DNA from: Cervus elaphus | Taxonomy: Eukaryota; Chordata; Mammalia; Artiodactyla; Cervidae | Length of the DNA stretch: 64,000 bases | Direction: 5' to 3' | NCBI RefSeq assembly: GCF_910594005.1 | Contig: NC_057829.1 | Coordinates: forward strand, 54,295,001 to 54,359,000 | In this document: one piece after another, positions 10,976 to 22,589 of the stretch | Layout: the number at the start of each line of letters is the position of its first letter | Numbering within the stretch: the stretch's first letter is position 1 | Notes under the pieces: generated by a model | Seen by the model: only the letters and a program-made list of their open reading frames with translations | Database searches by the model: none | What the model was told of the DNA's origin: nothing | Program-made: the position numbers and the translations under genes

Positions 10976-11296
10976 AAAAACATGATAAAATATCCACAAT
11001 GGGTATTCCTTTTTAGTGAGCAGTTTTCCTCTAAATGATAGAGATTCAGGAACCCAGAGTCCTTTCATTTTGTGCCCCCACTATCTTCCATTTGTGGCTT
11101 CCAAAGTTGGCTGCTAGATTTTTAAGGACTTATCAGTAATACACATTACCTGTTACCTTCCACTGGCTAGAACTTCCACTGGCTAGATGTGGACACACCC
11201 ATCTGTCAAGGAGGCTGAAAATTATCATTAGAATCTGTATCCAAGAAGCAGAAAAAACAGATTTGTTTAAGAGTGAGCCATACACTCCATAGCCCT
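10976..11296. other. Unique stretch without a gene
   Basis: No gene and no recognised repeat. A short local duplication of the phrase ccactggctaga occurs at about 11160-11186. Confidence 0.5.
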
Positions 11297-11508
11297 GTGA
11301 AAAGTGAGTGTTAGTTGCTCAGTGGTGTTCAAGTCTCTGCAACCCCATGGGCTGCATGCAGCCTGCCAGGCTCCTCTGTCCATGTAATTCTCCAGGGAAG
11401 AGTACTGGAGTGGGTTGCCGTGCCCTCCTCCAGGGGATCTTCCCAACCCAGGGATCAAACCCAGGTCTCCCTCATTGCAGGCAGAATCTCAACCCACCAG
11501 TCCCAAAT
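11297..11508 (-). mobile_element. Bov-tA SINE
   Basis: Reverse-complement Bov-tA: Bov-A body (aggctcctctgtccatg, tactggagtgggttgcc) followed by the tRNA-like head (gggatcaaacccaggtctcc). The overlapping plus frames of 82 and 107 codons are shadows of the repeat. Confidence 0.92.
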
Positions 11509-11539
11509 AAAGTTGCCTGTTTCCTACCCTCTATCCTCC

Positions 11540-12610
11540 TCATCTATGATCCAGCATGGATGATAATAGTAACTGAAATCAACTTATTTGACTTCCTGGA
11601 CATCCTGATTGGCTCAGATATTGACACATGACCCACATTGGTTCAGTGAGACTCAATCCAATGATAGTATTGGAACTTTTGGCAACAATAATCTCTCTTT
11701 TCAGCATGGGTTCTGAGCTGTAAAGATATGAACTAGGACAAGTATTTTGCAGTGAGTAAACATTTTGTCAGACTTTATTTTCCTGGGCTCCAAAATCACT
11801 ACAGATGGTGACTGCAGACATGAAATTAAAAGATGTTTGTTCCTTGGAAGAAAAGCTATGATAAACCTAGACAGCATTTTAAAAATCAGAGACATTACTT
11901 TGCCAACATAGGCCCTTCTAGTCAAAGCTATGGTCTTTCCAGTAGTCATGTATGGATGTGAGAGCTGGACCAAAAAGAAGGCTGAATGCCGAAGAATTGA
12001 TGCTTTTGAACTGTGGTGTTGGAGAAGATTCTTGAGTCCCTTGGACTGCAAGGAGATCAAACCAGTCAATCCTAAAGGAAATCAGTCCTGAATATTCACT
12101 AGAAGGGCTGATGCTGAAGCTGAAACTCCAATAGTTTGGCCACCTGATGCAAAGAGCCTACTCATTAGAAAAGACCCTGATGCTGGGAAAGATTGAAGAC
12201 AGGAGGAGAAGGGGACGACAGAGGACAAGATGGTTGGATGGCATCTCTGAGTCAATGGACATGAGTTTGAGCAAGCTCTGGGAGATGGTGAAGGACAGGG
12301 AAGCCTAGTGTGCTACATTTCATAGTGTTGCAGAGTGGGATGTGACTGAATGACTGAACAACAACAAAACATTTTGACAGGATGATGGGAGAGTCTGCTT
12401 GAGAATGAAGCCAACAAATAAGAAATCAGAGCTGAGAGATAGAAAGAGATGGCTTTTAATGATATCATTTGAGGGTATTTAGGCATGTCTGATGAGTCCT
12501 ACTCCTGACTAAGATATCCAATAAATCCATAAAATATTGTTTCTCTTGAACCTAGTTTATACTGAGTTTCTGTCACTTATAGAGGCTTAATAGAGGCCCA
12601 CTGGCAAAAT
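11540..12610 (+). repeat. Ancient interspersed repeat, class unassigned, split by BovB
   Basis: The left part (11540-11757) reads cctgattggctcagatattg and gacacatgacccacattgg. The right part (12377-12610) reads gaatgaagccaacaaata, then atatcatttgagg and gagtttctgtcacttatag. I recognise the order of phrases from a widespread mammalian repeat but cannot name its class with certainty. The BovB at 11768-12366 separates the halves. Confidence 0.5.
11768..12366 (+). mobile_element. BovB LINE 3' fragment with target-site duplication
   Basis: About 600 bp of the BovB 3' region, covering the C-terminal end of the reverse-transcriptase protein and the 3' UTR. Phrases include agatggtgactgcagacatg, tgaactgtggtgttggagaa and ggatggcatctctgagtcaa. 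The 10-mer aaacattttg flanks it at 11758-11767 and 12367-12376. It is 5' truncated and has several stops, so it is not functional. Confidence 0.93.
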
Positions 12611-13404
12611 TCTGGAGCTCCCTCTTGCCCCTCCTTCCTCCTATAATCCAATGACATAGACATACCTACTCAGCTCTTCCTGAGAGCAGTCCCTCTGTAG
12701 GCAAGTAAATGAACCCTTTGAGATGGGGCTGCCTACGAGTCATCCAGTCTCCATATGGCTGGACTGTTCATTTTCTCATTTGTGTTTTGTTTTGTTTTTA
12801 CACACAGAAATTGTTTTAAATAAAATGCAATGCATTTCTCTCTAAAGTGGTCAGAGTCATTTTAACTAATTAAAATTTTGCTTCCTTTGTCTGTGGTTTT
12901 TGAAGATGAGTGATCTAATCAGGTCAGCACTGGAGAGTTTTGTTTCATCATAAGAGGCAAATTTCCATAGTTATTCCTCCTTTAAGAGGCAGTAGGATCC
13001 CAAATGGTGATAGCTGAAGCTGAGCAAAGACGTTATGTAAATCACATGGAGGAAGTGGTTACTGTAAGAATTTTGGGGTAGTCAGCAGGGACTGTTGCCG
13101 TTGCCTCTACTTCATCTATTTTTACTCTATTGAAAAATAAGTCTAATATAAAGGTTCACTTGTCATTAGTAAAGTACTAAGTTGATGCCTCATGTCTGCA
13201 AATGTCAGATTTCAAGGAAAATGCTAAAGAGATTATAAATAAAGAAGGCGGAACAGGATGCTTGAATTTCATGAGAGACAGAGAGAGAGAACAAAACAGT
13301 TGTGCAAGTACATTCAGTACATCATTCCAAATAAGGAAAATGCTACTTACAAAAGCACAGTCAGTTGGTACTATTTTGCAAGTCAACAGTAAACCAGACT
13401 AGCT
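12611..13404. other. Unique stretch without a gene
   Basis: Overlapping frames at 13177-13402 on both strands are short and featureless. No repeat was recognised, except for a minor purine-rich run near 13280. Confidence 0.5.
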
Positions 13405-14920
13405 TTCAGTTCAGTCGCTCAGTCATGTCTGACTGTTTGCGACCCCATGGACCACAGCACACCAGGCCTCCCTGTCCATCACCAACTCCCAGAGTTCACT
13501 CAAACTCATGCCTATTGAGTCGATGATGCCACCCAACCATCTCATCCACTGTTGTGCCCTTCTCCTCCCACCTGCAATCTTTCCCAGCATCAGGTTCTTT
13601 TCAAATGAGTCAGTTCTTCCCATCAGATGGCCAAAGTATTGGAGTTTCAGCTTCAGCATCAGTCCTTGAATATTCAGGACTGATTTCCTTTAAGATGGAC
13701 TGGTTGGATCTCCTCGCTGTCCAAGGGACTCTCAAGAGTTCTCCAACGCCACAGTTCAAAAGCATCAATTCTTCAGTGCTCAGTTTTCTTTATAGTCCAA
13801 TTGTCACATTCATACATGACTACTGGAAAAAGCATAGCTTTGACTAGACAGACCTTTGCTGGCAAAGTAATGTCTCTGCTTTTTAATATGCTATCTAGGC
13901 TGGTCATAACTTTTCTTCCAAGGAGCAAGTGTCTTTTAATTTCATGGTGGCAGTCACCATCTGCAGTGATTTTGGAGCCCCCCAAAATAAATTCTGTCAC
14001 TGTTTCCACTGTATCTCCATCTATTTGCCATGAAGTGATGGGGCCAGATGCCATGATCTTCACTTTTTGAATGTTGAGTTTAAAGCCAACTTTTTCACTC
14101 TCCTCTTTCACTTTCATCAAGAGGCTGTTTAGTTCTTCACTTTCTGCCATAATTGTGGTGTCATCAGCATATCTGAGATTATTGATATTTCTCCCAGCAA
14201 TCTTGATTCCAGCTTGTGCTTCATCCAGTCCAGCCTTTCTCATGATGTACTCTACATATAAGTTAAATAAGCAAGGTGACAATATACACCCTTGATGTGC
14301 TCCTTTCCCGATTTGGAACCAGTCTTTTGTTCCACGTCCAGTTCTAACTGTTTCTTCTTGACCTGCATACAGATTTCTTGGAATGCAGGTCAGGTGGTCT
14401 GGTGTTCCCATCTCTTTAAGAATTTTCCACAGTTTGTTGTAATTCACACAGTCAAAGGCTTTGGCATAGTCAATAAAGCAGAAGTAGATGTTTTCTGGAA
14501 CTCTCTTGCTTTTTTGATGATCCAACAGATGTTGGCAATTTGATCTCTGGTTCCTCTGCCTTTTCTAAGTCCAGCTTGAACATCTGGAAGTTCATGGTTC
14601 ATATACTGTTGAAGCCTGGCTTGAAGAATTTTAAGCATTACTTTGCTAGTGTGTGAGATGAATGCAATTGTGCAGTAGTTTGAACATTCTTTGGCATTGC
14701 CTTTCTTTGGGATTGGAATGAAGACTGAACTTTTCCAGTCCTGTGGCCACTGCTGAGTTTTCCAAATTTGCTGGCATATTGAGTGCAGCACTTTCACAGC
14801 ATCATCTCTTAGGATCTGAAATAGCTCAACTAGAATTCCATCACCTCCACTAGCTTTGTTTGTAGTGATGCTTCCTAAAGCCCACTTGACTTCACATTCT
14901 GGGATGTCTGGCTAGATTTA
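13405..14920 (-). mobile_element. BovB LINE, about 1.5 kb of the 3' region
   Basis: The element starts on the plus strand with the reverse complement of the BovB 3' end (ttcagttcagtcgctcagtc). It runs through the C-terminal region and reverse transcriptase to a 5' truncation near the phrase attctgggatgtctggct. The reverse-transcriptase frame is described separately. No target-site duplication was evident. Confidence 0.93.
13423..14880 (-). pseudogene. BovB reverse transcriptase remnant
   Basis: This encodes the RT part of the RTE-clade protein that copies element RNA at the nicked target. Three minus-strand frames share the homology. The first, 14797-14444, carries RT motif 1 text such as VFIPIPKKGNAKECSNY and AGLRKGRGTRDQIANICWII. 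The second, 14525-13773, has CFIDYAKAFDCV near residues 16-27, GAHQGCILSPCLFNLY (75-90) and the catalytic box RYADD (118-122). The third, 13659-13423, has the C-terminal LQYFGHLMGRTDSFEK. The frames are offset by at least two frameshifts, and the endonuclease is missing through 5' truncation. The catalytic aspartates are kept but the protein cannot be made intact. Confidence 0.9.
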
Positions 14921-14993
14921 CCATTCAGTTATAGGGAGATAACAAGCCTGGTGTAATCAATTCATACAGAACAGAGAATAAGTATTTTTCATG

Positions 14994-15195
14994 GCCCAAT
15001 TGTGGCTCAGCTGGTAAAGAATCCGCCTGCAATGCAGGAAACCTGGGTTCTCTCCCTGGGTTGGGAAGATCCCCTAGAGAAGGGAAGGACTACCCACTCC
15101 AGTATTCTGGCCTGGAGAATTCCATTGACTGTATAGTCCACGGGGTTGCAAAGAGTCAGACACGACTGAGTGACTTGCATTTCACTTCACTTCAA
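14994..15195 (+). mobile_element. Bov-tA SINE, full length
   Basis: A well-preserved head (gtggctcagctggtaaagaa), body (gtattctggcctggagaatt) and end (agagtcagacacgactgag). The B-box is altered (gggttctctccctgg), which would weaken internal pol III promotion. Confidence 0.94.
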
Positions 15196-15960
15196 TCTGT
15201 ACAGAATTGGTGTGTGATTTTGGACTTTCCACGTTAGCAAGAAACTCGATGGCCATGTTGGGTCTAAAACTATCACTAGACAGAAACTCACAGCCTAGGC
15301 AACCACTCAGAATCACATACAAGAATCAAAATTCTTTAGAAAGTATATACTTCTTTTTGTGACATGACAGATGTAGAAATCACAATACTTACTTTTATGA
15401 CATTTGAAGTCTTAACAATTTAATAGGCTCTGAGGCAGAACACAGAATCCTAAACCGAAGTTGACAGCTCAGTGCACTCAGAATGATTAAGGCAAACAAG
15501 TGTTTTTCAAGTTTGATTATTTATCTAGCTCTGTAGCAAAGGAATTGTAAGTGAAAAATAAGCCATGTGTCCTATCCCTCTCACAAGCTTTTGGTTATCA
15601 AATATCAAATTGCATAGAACAGTTGGAAGTGATCAGTAACAGGAGAGATCACTGAGGTGAAACAGAACCAATGTGAGACTAGCAGAACTAGTAGAATTTG
15701 GTTACTTTGGATGTGTAGAGAGAAGAAGACTGTTCTGGATTGGTATGTGTATGTGTGTGTTTTCACGTATTGTGTCCTGAGGGTTTTAGAGGCACCATAC
15801 TGGCACCAATTTGACTGAGAGAAATAAATAATGCTCAGGTTTTTATAGTGAAGTAGGTTCAGATGAAAAAGGCTCTGGGAGACAAGGCAGGAGGGTGGAC
15901 AGTTGATAGGGGAGGGAGCAAATGAGTCAGTATAATTCACTGCAGAGGAGAAAGGGTGGT
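15196..15960. other. Unique stretch without a gene
   Basis: A 132-codon minus frame at 15605-16003 shows no domain or signal peptide and runs into the repeat that starts at 15962. I regard it as chance. Confidence 0.55.
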
Positions 15961-15961
15961 G

Positions 15962-16395
15962 TGTTACTTTCTGATGGCTGATGTAGCAAGCTACCACAAA
16001 CACAGTGGCTTAAAAACAGCACAAATTTATGATCTTACAGGTTGAGATATTAGTAATCCCAACTGTGCTGTGTTTTTTCTGGAGGCTCTATGAAAGAATC
16101 TGTTTCTTTGCCTTTTACAGCTTCTAGAAGCTGCCTAGATTCCTTGGCTCATTGCCCCTTCTTCCATATTCAAAACCATCAATCATATCACTCCAACCTC
16201 TACCTCCAGCCCTCATATCCTTCTCTGACTCTTCTGCCTTTATCTTCTACCTTTTAAGGACCTTTGTGATTATGCCAGGATCATCTGGATAACCCAGAAT
16301 ACTTTCCCTATGTTAAGACTCACAACTTTATTACAATACATCACCCTCTTACCATGAAAGGTAGCAAATTTGTAGGTTCTGTAGATAGGATATGA
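15962..16395 (+). repeat. Ancient mammalian interspersed repeat, class unassigned
   Basis: The order of phrases is familiar from a common mammalian repeat: agctaccacaaacacagtgg, cttaaaaacagcacaaattt, cttctagaagctgcctagat, cttggctcattgccccttc, gaccttgtgattatg-like text (ccttctgcctttatc, cctttgtgattatgcc) and ttgtaggttctgtagatagg. I cannot assign it confidently to an LTR or DNA class. There is no coding sequence. Confidence 0.6.
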
Positions 16396-17017
16396 ACACT
16401 TTAGTGCATTTAGAGCATTAGTCTGCCTGCCACCTATGGAACAGTGACTTAATCCTAACCCTGAATCAGTAAATCACTATCAGCTTTTAAAAAGTTGATG
16501 CTGATGTTAATGCAAAGATGCTAAGTAGGAGAATATAACAGGCTTCATTACTTATAATGACTGCTCTTGGTACATCTCTGTGTTTCTGATATTATGTATC
16601 AATTCTAGAAACCAACAGTATAGAAGAGAATACTGTACTATGGGCCCAGCAAAGGCAATTCAGACTAGTCTAGCACATGAGAACTCTGCAGGCATAAATA
16701 ACCAGGATGGAGCATGGTTGCTGGTGAATGGAAAACTGAAGTACTTTGTTCAGAATGGAAAACTGAGACTTAAGGAAATGGTACAGACATATCTACAGTG
16801 AGTGACCACAGGAAGGAAGTGGATCATGTTAACAAATGCACTGAGTATTTAATTTCACTTCTCCTTTTCCATGACTGGAGTTTTTTCCCTGCGTAAATTT
16901 TCAATGTAAGTTGTTATTTTGATCACATGGATGAAGAAAATGTCCATGGATCTATTTCATTGCAGTGAGAGGTAAAGCTATTTCTAAATGACTTCATAAT
17001 GGCTGACTCAATCATTC
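16396..17017. other. Unique stretch without a gene
   Basis: A 73-codon frame at 16580-16801 has no recognisable domain and no supporting context. Confidence 0.5.
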
Positions 17018-17220
17018 TTTTAATGAATATTTACTGTAAACCAACTTGGTGACAAAAAAAAAATGACATTTAATCCATAATCTCAAGGATTTCATGGTCC
17101 AGTAATTTTCATGATAATTATGTGAGATAGATGTACCATTACTCACTTTTAAGTAAAAGAAGTTAAATAATTCATCCAAGGTCATTCAGCTAAAAAATGA
17201 CAAGGAGGAATTTGAATGAA
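17018..17220 (+). mobile_element. L2-tail-like piece followed by MIR core
   Basis: At 17018-17105 a degraded L2 3' end is readable (taatgaatatttactgtaaa, ctcaaggatttcatggtcc). At 17110-17220 the MIR core pattern follows: accattactcacttttaag, caaggtcattcagctaaaa and ggaatttgaatgaa. Both are very old and strongly diverged. Confidence 0.65.
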
Positions 17221-17553
17221 CATTCATGTAAAGATAAGGCCCATTTTTTTCCACTACATGATGTGGCTTTTCTCTGGGCTCAGATCCTTTTATAAAAAAG
17301 ACTTTATACAGACTTTATACCTTGATATTTTTGGCTTCTATTCTATCAAGTGTTTATATTCACTAAACCAAGGAGGGTTCATAACTGAAAAACTTTACAA
17401 ACTTCTTATTTCCATCAGCCTTATGCAATATGACCTTGTAATTCTGAAATTCACTGACTCACCTGTCAACTGTGGTTGTGGAGCTTTCCACCTTACATTG
17501 ATGCATACAGTTAATAATATAAAAAATAGGCAAGAGCATTTTACAACCAGTAG
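17221..17553. other. Unique stretch with one featureless open frame
   Basis: A 121-codon plus frame spans 17216-17581. It is rich in Phe, Leu and Ile from AT composition, has no domain, and its end lies in a Bov-A/BovB-derived phrase (agagtcagacaaaactta). Not supported as a gene. Confidence 0.5.
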
Positions 17554-17585
17554 TCTCAAAGAGTCAGACAAAACTTATTGACTGA

Positions 17586-17800
17586 ACAAATAATCTCAGG
17601 TGGCTTAGTGGTAAAGAATCTACTGCCAAGCAGGAGACTTGGGTTCGATCCCTGGATCGGTAAGATCGCCTGAAAAAGAAAATGACAACTCACTCCAGTA
17701 TCCTTGCCTGGGAAATCCCATGGATGGAGGACCGTGATGGGCTACAGTTCATGGGATCGCCTAAGAGTTAGATACGACTTAGCAACTACACAGCAACAAC
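17586..17800 (+). mobile_element. Bov-tA SINE, full length
   Basis: Head with an intact B-box (ggttcgatccctgg) and body diverged at several CpG sites (gagttagatacgacttagc). A short Bov-A/BovB 3' end phrase lies directly before it at about 17554-17585, perhaps the remnant of an earlier insertion. Confidence 0.92.
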
Positions 17801-18483
17801 ATTAAATCTGTGGCACGGGGCTCACAGTAGAAGCAACTTGATAAACTGGCTAACTGAATGACTACCTCTCTCATTAGCTGTAAGGTCTGTGGCCGAGGTT
17901 GTGTCTTCACAACTCTCTAGCTCCAGCTCTGAACCAACATCTGTAGGTTTTCAGTAAATGTTTAGAAAAGTGATTTATTCAGCCAAACTCCTACTCATTT
18001 TCAAGGGTCCCCCATGCTACACTTCCACTTACCTCCTTTTGAAGTCTCTCCTATTCACTAGCCAGACAAAGGCAAAAGGGTGCTGTTTACAGTGAAGTGC
18101 CAAAGCCATCTCAGACCAGATCCTGAGAGCCGACTATAAAATGTTCAGGAACTTAGCGAGTCAGCTGTTACACTAGGGTGAAGTAAATTACATAAACTTG
18201 AAATCAAACAAATTATATTAAAAATAAAGACAATAAACAAAACTCATCACTTCCTAATTATTTTACTGTATTTTTTGTTACCCATGCCCTTGAAATTCTT
18301 TATGCCAATCTCAACTGTACAGTTCAAATTTTATATAATCATGCACTACTACTGTGAATCTCTTTTCAGCTCTACATTCAGTGATGGCACATTGGAAATT
18401 TAAGACAAGCCTTGGAGTTTTACAACATGGAAACTGGCAATCACTACAGGACAGAGTGTGTGTGGTTTGTTGTTTTGCTGATT
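17801..18483. other. Unique stretch without a gene
   Basis: No open frame of note and no recognised repeat. Confidence 0.5.
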
Positions 18484-18491
18484 GTCTAGAC

Positions 18492-18712
18492 TAGAGGTCA
18501 GTCACCCTTTTCTGTTAAGAGCCAGATAATAAATATTTAAAACTTTACAAGCCATCCAGTCACAGCTAATCAACACATAGTATAGCTTAAAAGAAGTCAT
18601 ACACAACAAGAAAATAAATGAGTAAGCTTGTGTTCCAATAAAACATTCTTTCAAGTAAGGCCAAGGTGTTTTGGGATGGTAGGTAGATTTGGTTGCAGTT
18701 TGACAACCCTTG
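18492..18712 (+). mobile_element. hAT DNA transposon remnant (MER20-like)
   Basis: A ~220-bp non-autonomous element. Phrases ctgttaagagccagataata, aaatatttaaaactttacaa, gtgttccaataaaacattc and ggtagatttggttgcagttt match the remembered pattern. Similar 8-mers flank it, gtctagac at 18484-18491 and gtctagtc at 18713-18720, which is the 8-bp duplication size typical of hAT transposons. It encodes no transposase. Confidence 0.8.
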
Positions 18713-18720
18713 GTCTAGTC

Positions 18721-19377
18721 TTAAGAAATGTTAACATTGAGGGTTAAACTTAAAAGTTTAAACAGTGTCATAACTGTTATGAGTAATACCAAAAATTGAG
18801 GATTATTCTCCCAGTGTTCTAAAACTATTACCCAATTTAGCAATGAAGTCAGTCACATAACTAACAAATGAGTGAAGTTCTAATATTTGTTTCTGTTGTT
18901 TCACTTTTACCTTACTCATTAACACTTATGAAAATATCAATAAACATCCCTATCAGAACTACATTCCTTTGTCATCTGTAACTACAGTTGGACACAGATA
19001 TGAGAGTTCAGCCAAAATCACTGAAGGCCTTCTTTGAGAATCAATTGGTTCCATGAAATTTACAATGGAACATAATCTGAAAATATATATATAACTGAAT
19101 CACTTAACTGTACACCTGAAAAAAAGAATATTGTATATTTTATTGTTATTATATTTGTAAATTGTATGCTACATATCCTTTATATCACTAAGATTTATAA
19201 TAAGTATATGTATGCATAAGTGCTATGCCCTTGGTCCTCAGCTGTAATTCAATGCCTATTACTTAGAAGGTAGGATTTAGTTATATCTGAGTCTTCCAGT
19301 CAAATAACACTCCATGGACCCCAACCTCAAATTAATATCTAAAAAACAAGTTTTATGAAAGCAATTGTATACCTAAT
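18721..19377. other. Unique AT-rich stretch with a possible L1-tail scrap
   Basis: Nothing coding. About 19080-19150 (ataactgaatcacttaactg, tacacctgaaaa) resembles a piece of an L1 3' UTR, but it is too short to be sure. Confidence 0.45.
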
Positions 19378-19386
19378 ACAGATACT

Positions 19387-19462
19387 TCCATGAACAGAGG
19401 AGCCTGGTAGGTTACAGTCTATGGGGTCAAAAAGAGTCGGACACAACTGAGCAACTTCACTT
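19387..19462 (+). mobile_element. 5'-truncated Bov-A SINE with target-site duplication
   Basis: Only the last ~75 bp of Bov-A is present (acagaggagcctggtaggtt, agagtcggacacaactgagc). The 9-mer acagatact flanks it exactly at 19378-19386 and 19463-19471, which shows a short but genuine insertion and not an eroded full-length copy. Confidence 0.92.
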
Positions 19463-19868
19463 ACAGATACTCCAAGGAGAGTTAAACTAAATTCTTGTTT
19501 AAAAGAGAGATTAAAAATTGCTTATGCAATAGCTTATCTTTAAAAGTCCTTCTAGACAAGCTTTATTACTGTTGTACTTAATCCAGTTGTCTGGATTAAG
19601 TTGTTGTACTTAATCCATTTATCTTTCACTCTGTGGAAGCATAGCTGGCTTGATTAAATTACACTCATAGAGTAGGTTGAAAACCAAGACAACATCCTGG
19701 AATAAGATTGCCTTAAAAGGGAGAGACAGCATTTGGTCACTCACCCTCCTCCTCAGCTTTGAGAAGTCATTATCTCTGCCAGGAAAGACATTGCTAGTTT
19801 GTTTAAATTATCTAAGACTAAAAGATTAGACAATAGTTGAGAACCTCAATGTGGTTCTAATGAAGACA

Positions 19869-20067
19869 GAAAGAAGTGTACGACTCTTTGAGACCCCACG
19901 GACTGTAGCCCACCAGGTTTCTTTAATTCATGGAATTTTCCAGGCAAGAATACTGCAGTGGGTAGCCATTCCCTTCTCCAGGGGATCTTCCCAACCCAGG
20001 GATTGAACTCAGATCTCCCACATTGCAGGCAGATTATTTACCATCTGGTTCACCAGGGATGCCCCTG
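19869..20067 (-). mobile_element. Bov-tA SINE with target-site duplication
   Basis: Reverse-complement body (ccccacggactgtagcccac) and tRNA-like head (gggattgaactcagatctcc). The 9-mer atgaagaca lies at 19860-19868 and 20068-20076. Confidence 0.93.
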
Positions 20068-20076
20068 ATGAAGACA

Positions 20077-21107
20077 TAGTGGTGGAAGAAAAATCATCTC
20101 CAGATATAGATAATAGAAAAAGGTAGGTAATAGGAAAAAAGAAAAGTATAACGACTGCAGCTCTGCTTTAGCACTCAAACTAATGTGCGGGATAGGATAA
20201 GTATGGTCAGATCAGTCTTTACCACCTCCGAAAAGGCTGCCCTGGGAAATTTCGGTGGTGCTATCAAGAAAATTCAGGCTACGTTCCCGTAACTCCATTG
20301 TGTCAGAAACAAGACTCTGGCAGATACCATCTTGTATTGCCACTGTTTTCCTGTCTATTGTTCCATCTGTGAACAACTTGGCAGTAAGGGTGGTGACCTA
20401 TTTATCTCTGTAATTCAGTTTCTAAAATAGTAGCTGAGGTGAAGTCAATGTTCCATAAAGGTGCACCACCTGGATACATGAAACTGAATTTAGGGAGCTT
20501 CTGAGAAAGCTGGGTGCCCTGTTACCAGTTTCATGTTTTGATGTAATTTAAACGTCTCATCCCACAATGCTATGAGAGCAATGAAGCAGAAATGACTAAA
20601 ATAATTCTCCTGATTTAAAAATAATTGAAACAAAGGGAGTTTAAATGTTTGCCCAAAGTCATAATATGGTAGATGGAAGAGTCAAGAATAAACTCCCAAA
20701 CCTAAAGCAACTTTGAGAATCTTAATTATAATGTAGATTCAGAAAGTTTAGGAAAGAAAATTGAGCATCATTTCAGTAATCAATGGATTACAGAAGTTGC
20801 AAATATAAGAAGGTTGGCTTTAAAAGAATAACTTATTCAAATTTGAAGAAAATAATAATGAGTAGTTTTATTTTGGTTGCTTCAAGTTAGTTAGATGTCT
20901 AAAATTCCAATAATTAGTTTTATTCCATAGGAGCCATCTTAAGGAACAGTTTCTCTTTGCTTCATGTAAAACAAAATGATTATTTCGTGCTATTAACAAG
21001 GGTTGGTTAATTTGATGACTACATCCCACTGTTAACATGTTCATTTGCCATGGAATGCAGGCCAGGCATACAGAGAACAGGGTTTGACAGTTGTAGTTCT
21101 GTTCTGG
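20077..21107. other. Mostly unique stretch, unassigned
   Basis: No gene is seen. 20150-20540 is less AT-rich than its surroundings and was not recognised. About 20600-20700 resembles a MIR core (gtttgcccaaagtcataat followed by agatggaagagtcaag). The remainder is AT-rich and featureless. Confidence 0.45.
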
Positions 21108-21246
21108 GAAAATAGTTCTTATCCTTTGCTGGACATCACATCACCTGAGGAATGTTTAATGGCACAGATGCCCAGGCTAGAAGCCAGAACATTTTTATCA
21201 GAATCTTTGGGAGTACCACCCAGGCATCAGAAGGCTCTTTAAGTGA
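21108..21246 (+). mobile_element. MER5-like hAT remnant
   Basis: The pattern ggacatcacatcacctgagg, gcacagatgcccaggctaga, atcagaatctttgggagtac and cacccaggcatcagaagg follows the order of the MER5A/B consensus as I remember it. No clear terminal duplication was found. The 61- to 104-codon frames over this stretch are shadows. Confidence 0.75.
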
Positions 21247-22589
21247 CAAAAATGTGCAGCCAAAATTGAAAATCTCTTTATTAGTGGGTCTTAATGTAGT
21301 AGTGACAACCAATATTTTGTCAAAAGGAGTGAAATGAAAAAGAAAATATGAGGGTATTCTGCATAATGAAGATACAGTTTGTTTTAGTAAAACTTTAGTT
21401 TTACTTTTGTGTCTATGTGTGCTTGGACTGTGCTGCAATGTAAAACACATTCATTGTATGCTGTGTTCTAGAACATTCAATGAATACTGATTTGGGTAGG
21501 TGAGACTCTGTGATTGGGTCTTAGCAGGCAGAGGTGGCAGGAGAAACACATAGGGAGGGCATTGTTTTCATCTCCTTCTCTATTCCACATAAAACCAGGT
21601 TGGTGGGTCAGTCAATCTTTAGAAAATTAAATTCATTTGATGAATTAGCAAACTGTCTCAGACTTCATGGTATAGGGGGAAATTTGTGTTTCTATGGAAA
21701 ACTATGTATTGTCTCTAGCCCAGGGTATCCTATTGTAATTCTATGAAAGCTATTTTACAACTCTGAAAAATGATAGATAGCTAATAGAAATGAATGCTTA
21801 TCTGTAAGCATGCAAATTCTGTCCTGTCCAAGAGAGCTTCAACTGACTTACCTCCCCAACTTCGAAGAGGCTAAAGAGCAATGTCTGCCCATGCACATTC
21901 ATTTCAACACTCCTTCATTTCATAGGAATTTGTGCTTTGTTAATTTCCTTTGAGCCAGTTATAAAGCAGTGTGATTCCTTCATTATGAATTAAATAAAGC
22001 ATTTAACACATGTTCGCTTCTCCATCTCTATAAGAGTCATGATCTTATACTTTTTTTGAACATTAACTTTTAATAGTGATAATTCCCTCTTCAGAACAAT
22101 GTGGCAGGTATTTGTATCTTGTGGTCTCCTCTCTCTGTGGGCCAAAAGGACACCACTTCATGACCACATACCACTCTTGCAAACTGCCTCAGTGCAGCCA
22201 CAAAACAGAATCTGAATTCACCACAGTTGTCAGGCTTGGATCTGACCCAGGAAAGTCATGCCCACGGCTAAGGTTAAGTAATACCATGGCATATGTGTGG
22301 TTTCATGTAAAACAGAATGAACGCTGATGAAATCTTGGAAATCAAATTGTAAGGAAAACTGCTGAATTTACTAATTTATCTTTCCTACTTTTTTTCTAAC
22401 AGGCTCAACTTTCAGTATATTTCCCAGTCATGTGATTTATTTATTTCAACAAGCATTAACAGAGAACTTCTTTTTTCCCGCATCATATTAATAGAAAAAA
22501 AATACTGAAAAATCCCCCCAAAAAAATACCCAGAAATTAAACAAACATCCTTTAAAATATACAGCTAAACTTTAAATAGAGAAAGGGAT
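21247..22589. other. Unique stretch without a gene
   Basis: Frames at 21534-21746 and 22076-22327 (70 and 83 codons) have no recognisable domain, splice context or homologue known to me. No repeat was recognised. Confidence 0.5.

Noticed and set aside
13405..14920. Target-site duplication around the long BovB (ctagctttc and ctagattta)
   Set aside because: The match is too weak and the 5' boundary is not exact enough to claim it.
15605..16003. 132-codon minus-strand open frame
   Set aside because: No domain, no conserved motif, AT-driven composition, and it overlaps the start of an interspersed repeat.
17216..17581. 121-codon plus-strand open frame
   Set aside because: Hydrophobic only through T-rich composition; its end lies in a Bov-A/BovB-derived phrase; no splice or promoter context.
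20150..20300. Short coding-like run MVRSVFTTSEKAALGN as a gene
   Set aside because: Only about 30 codons before a stop, no homology that I recognise.
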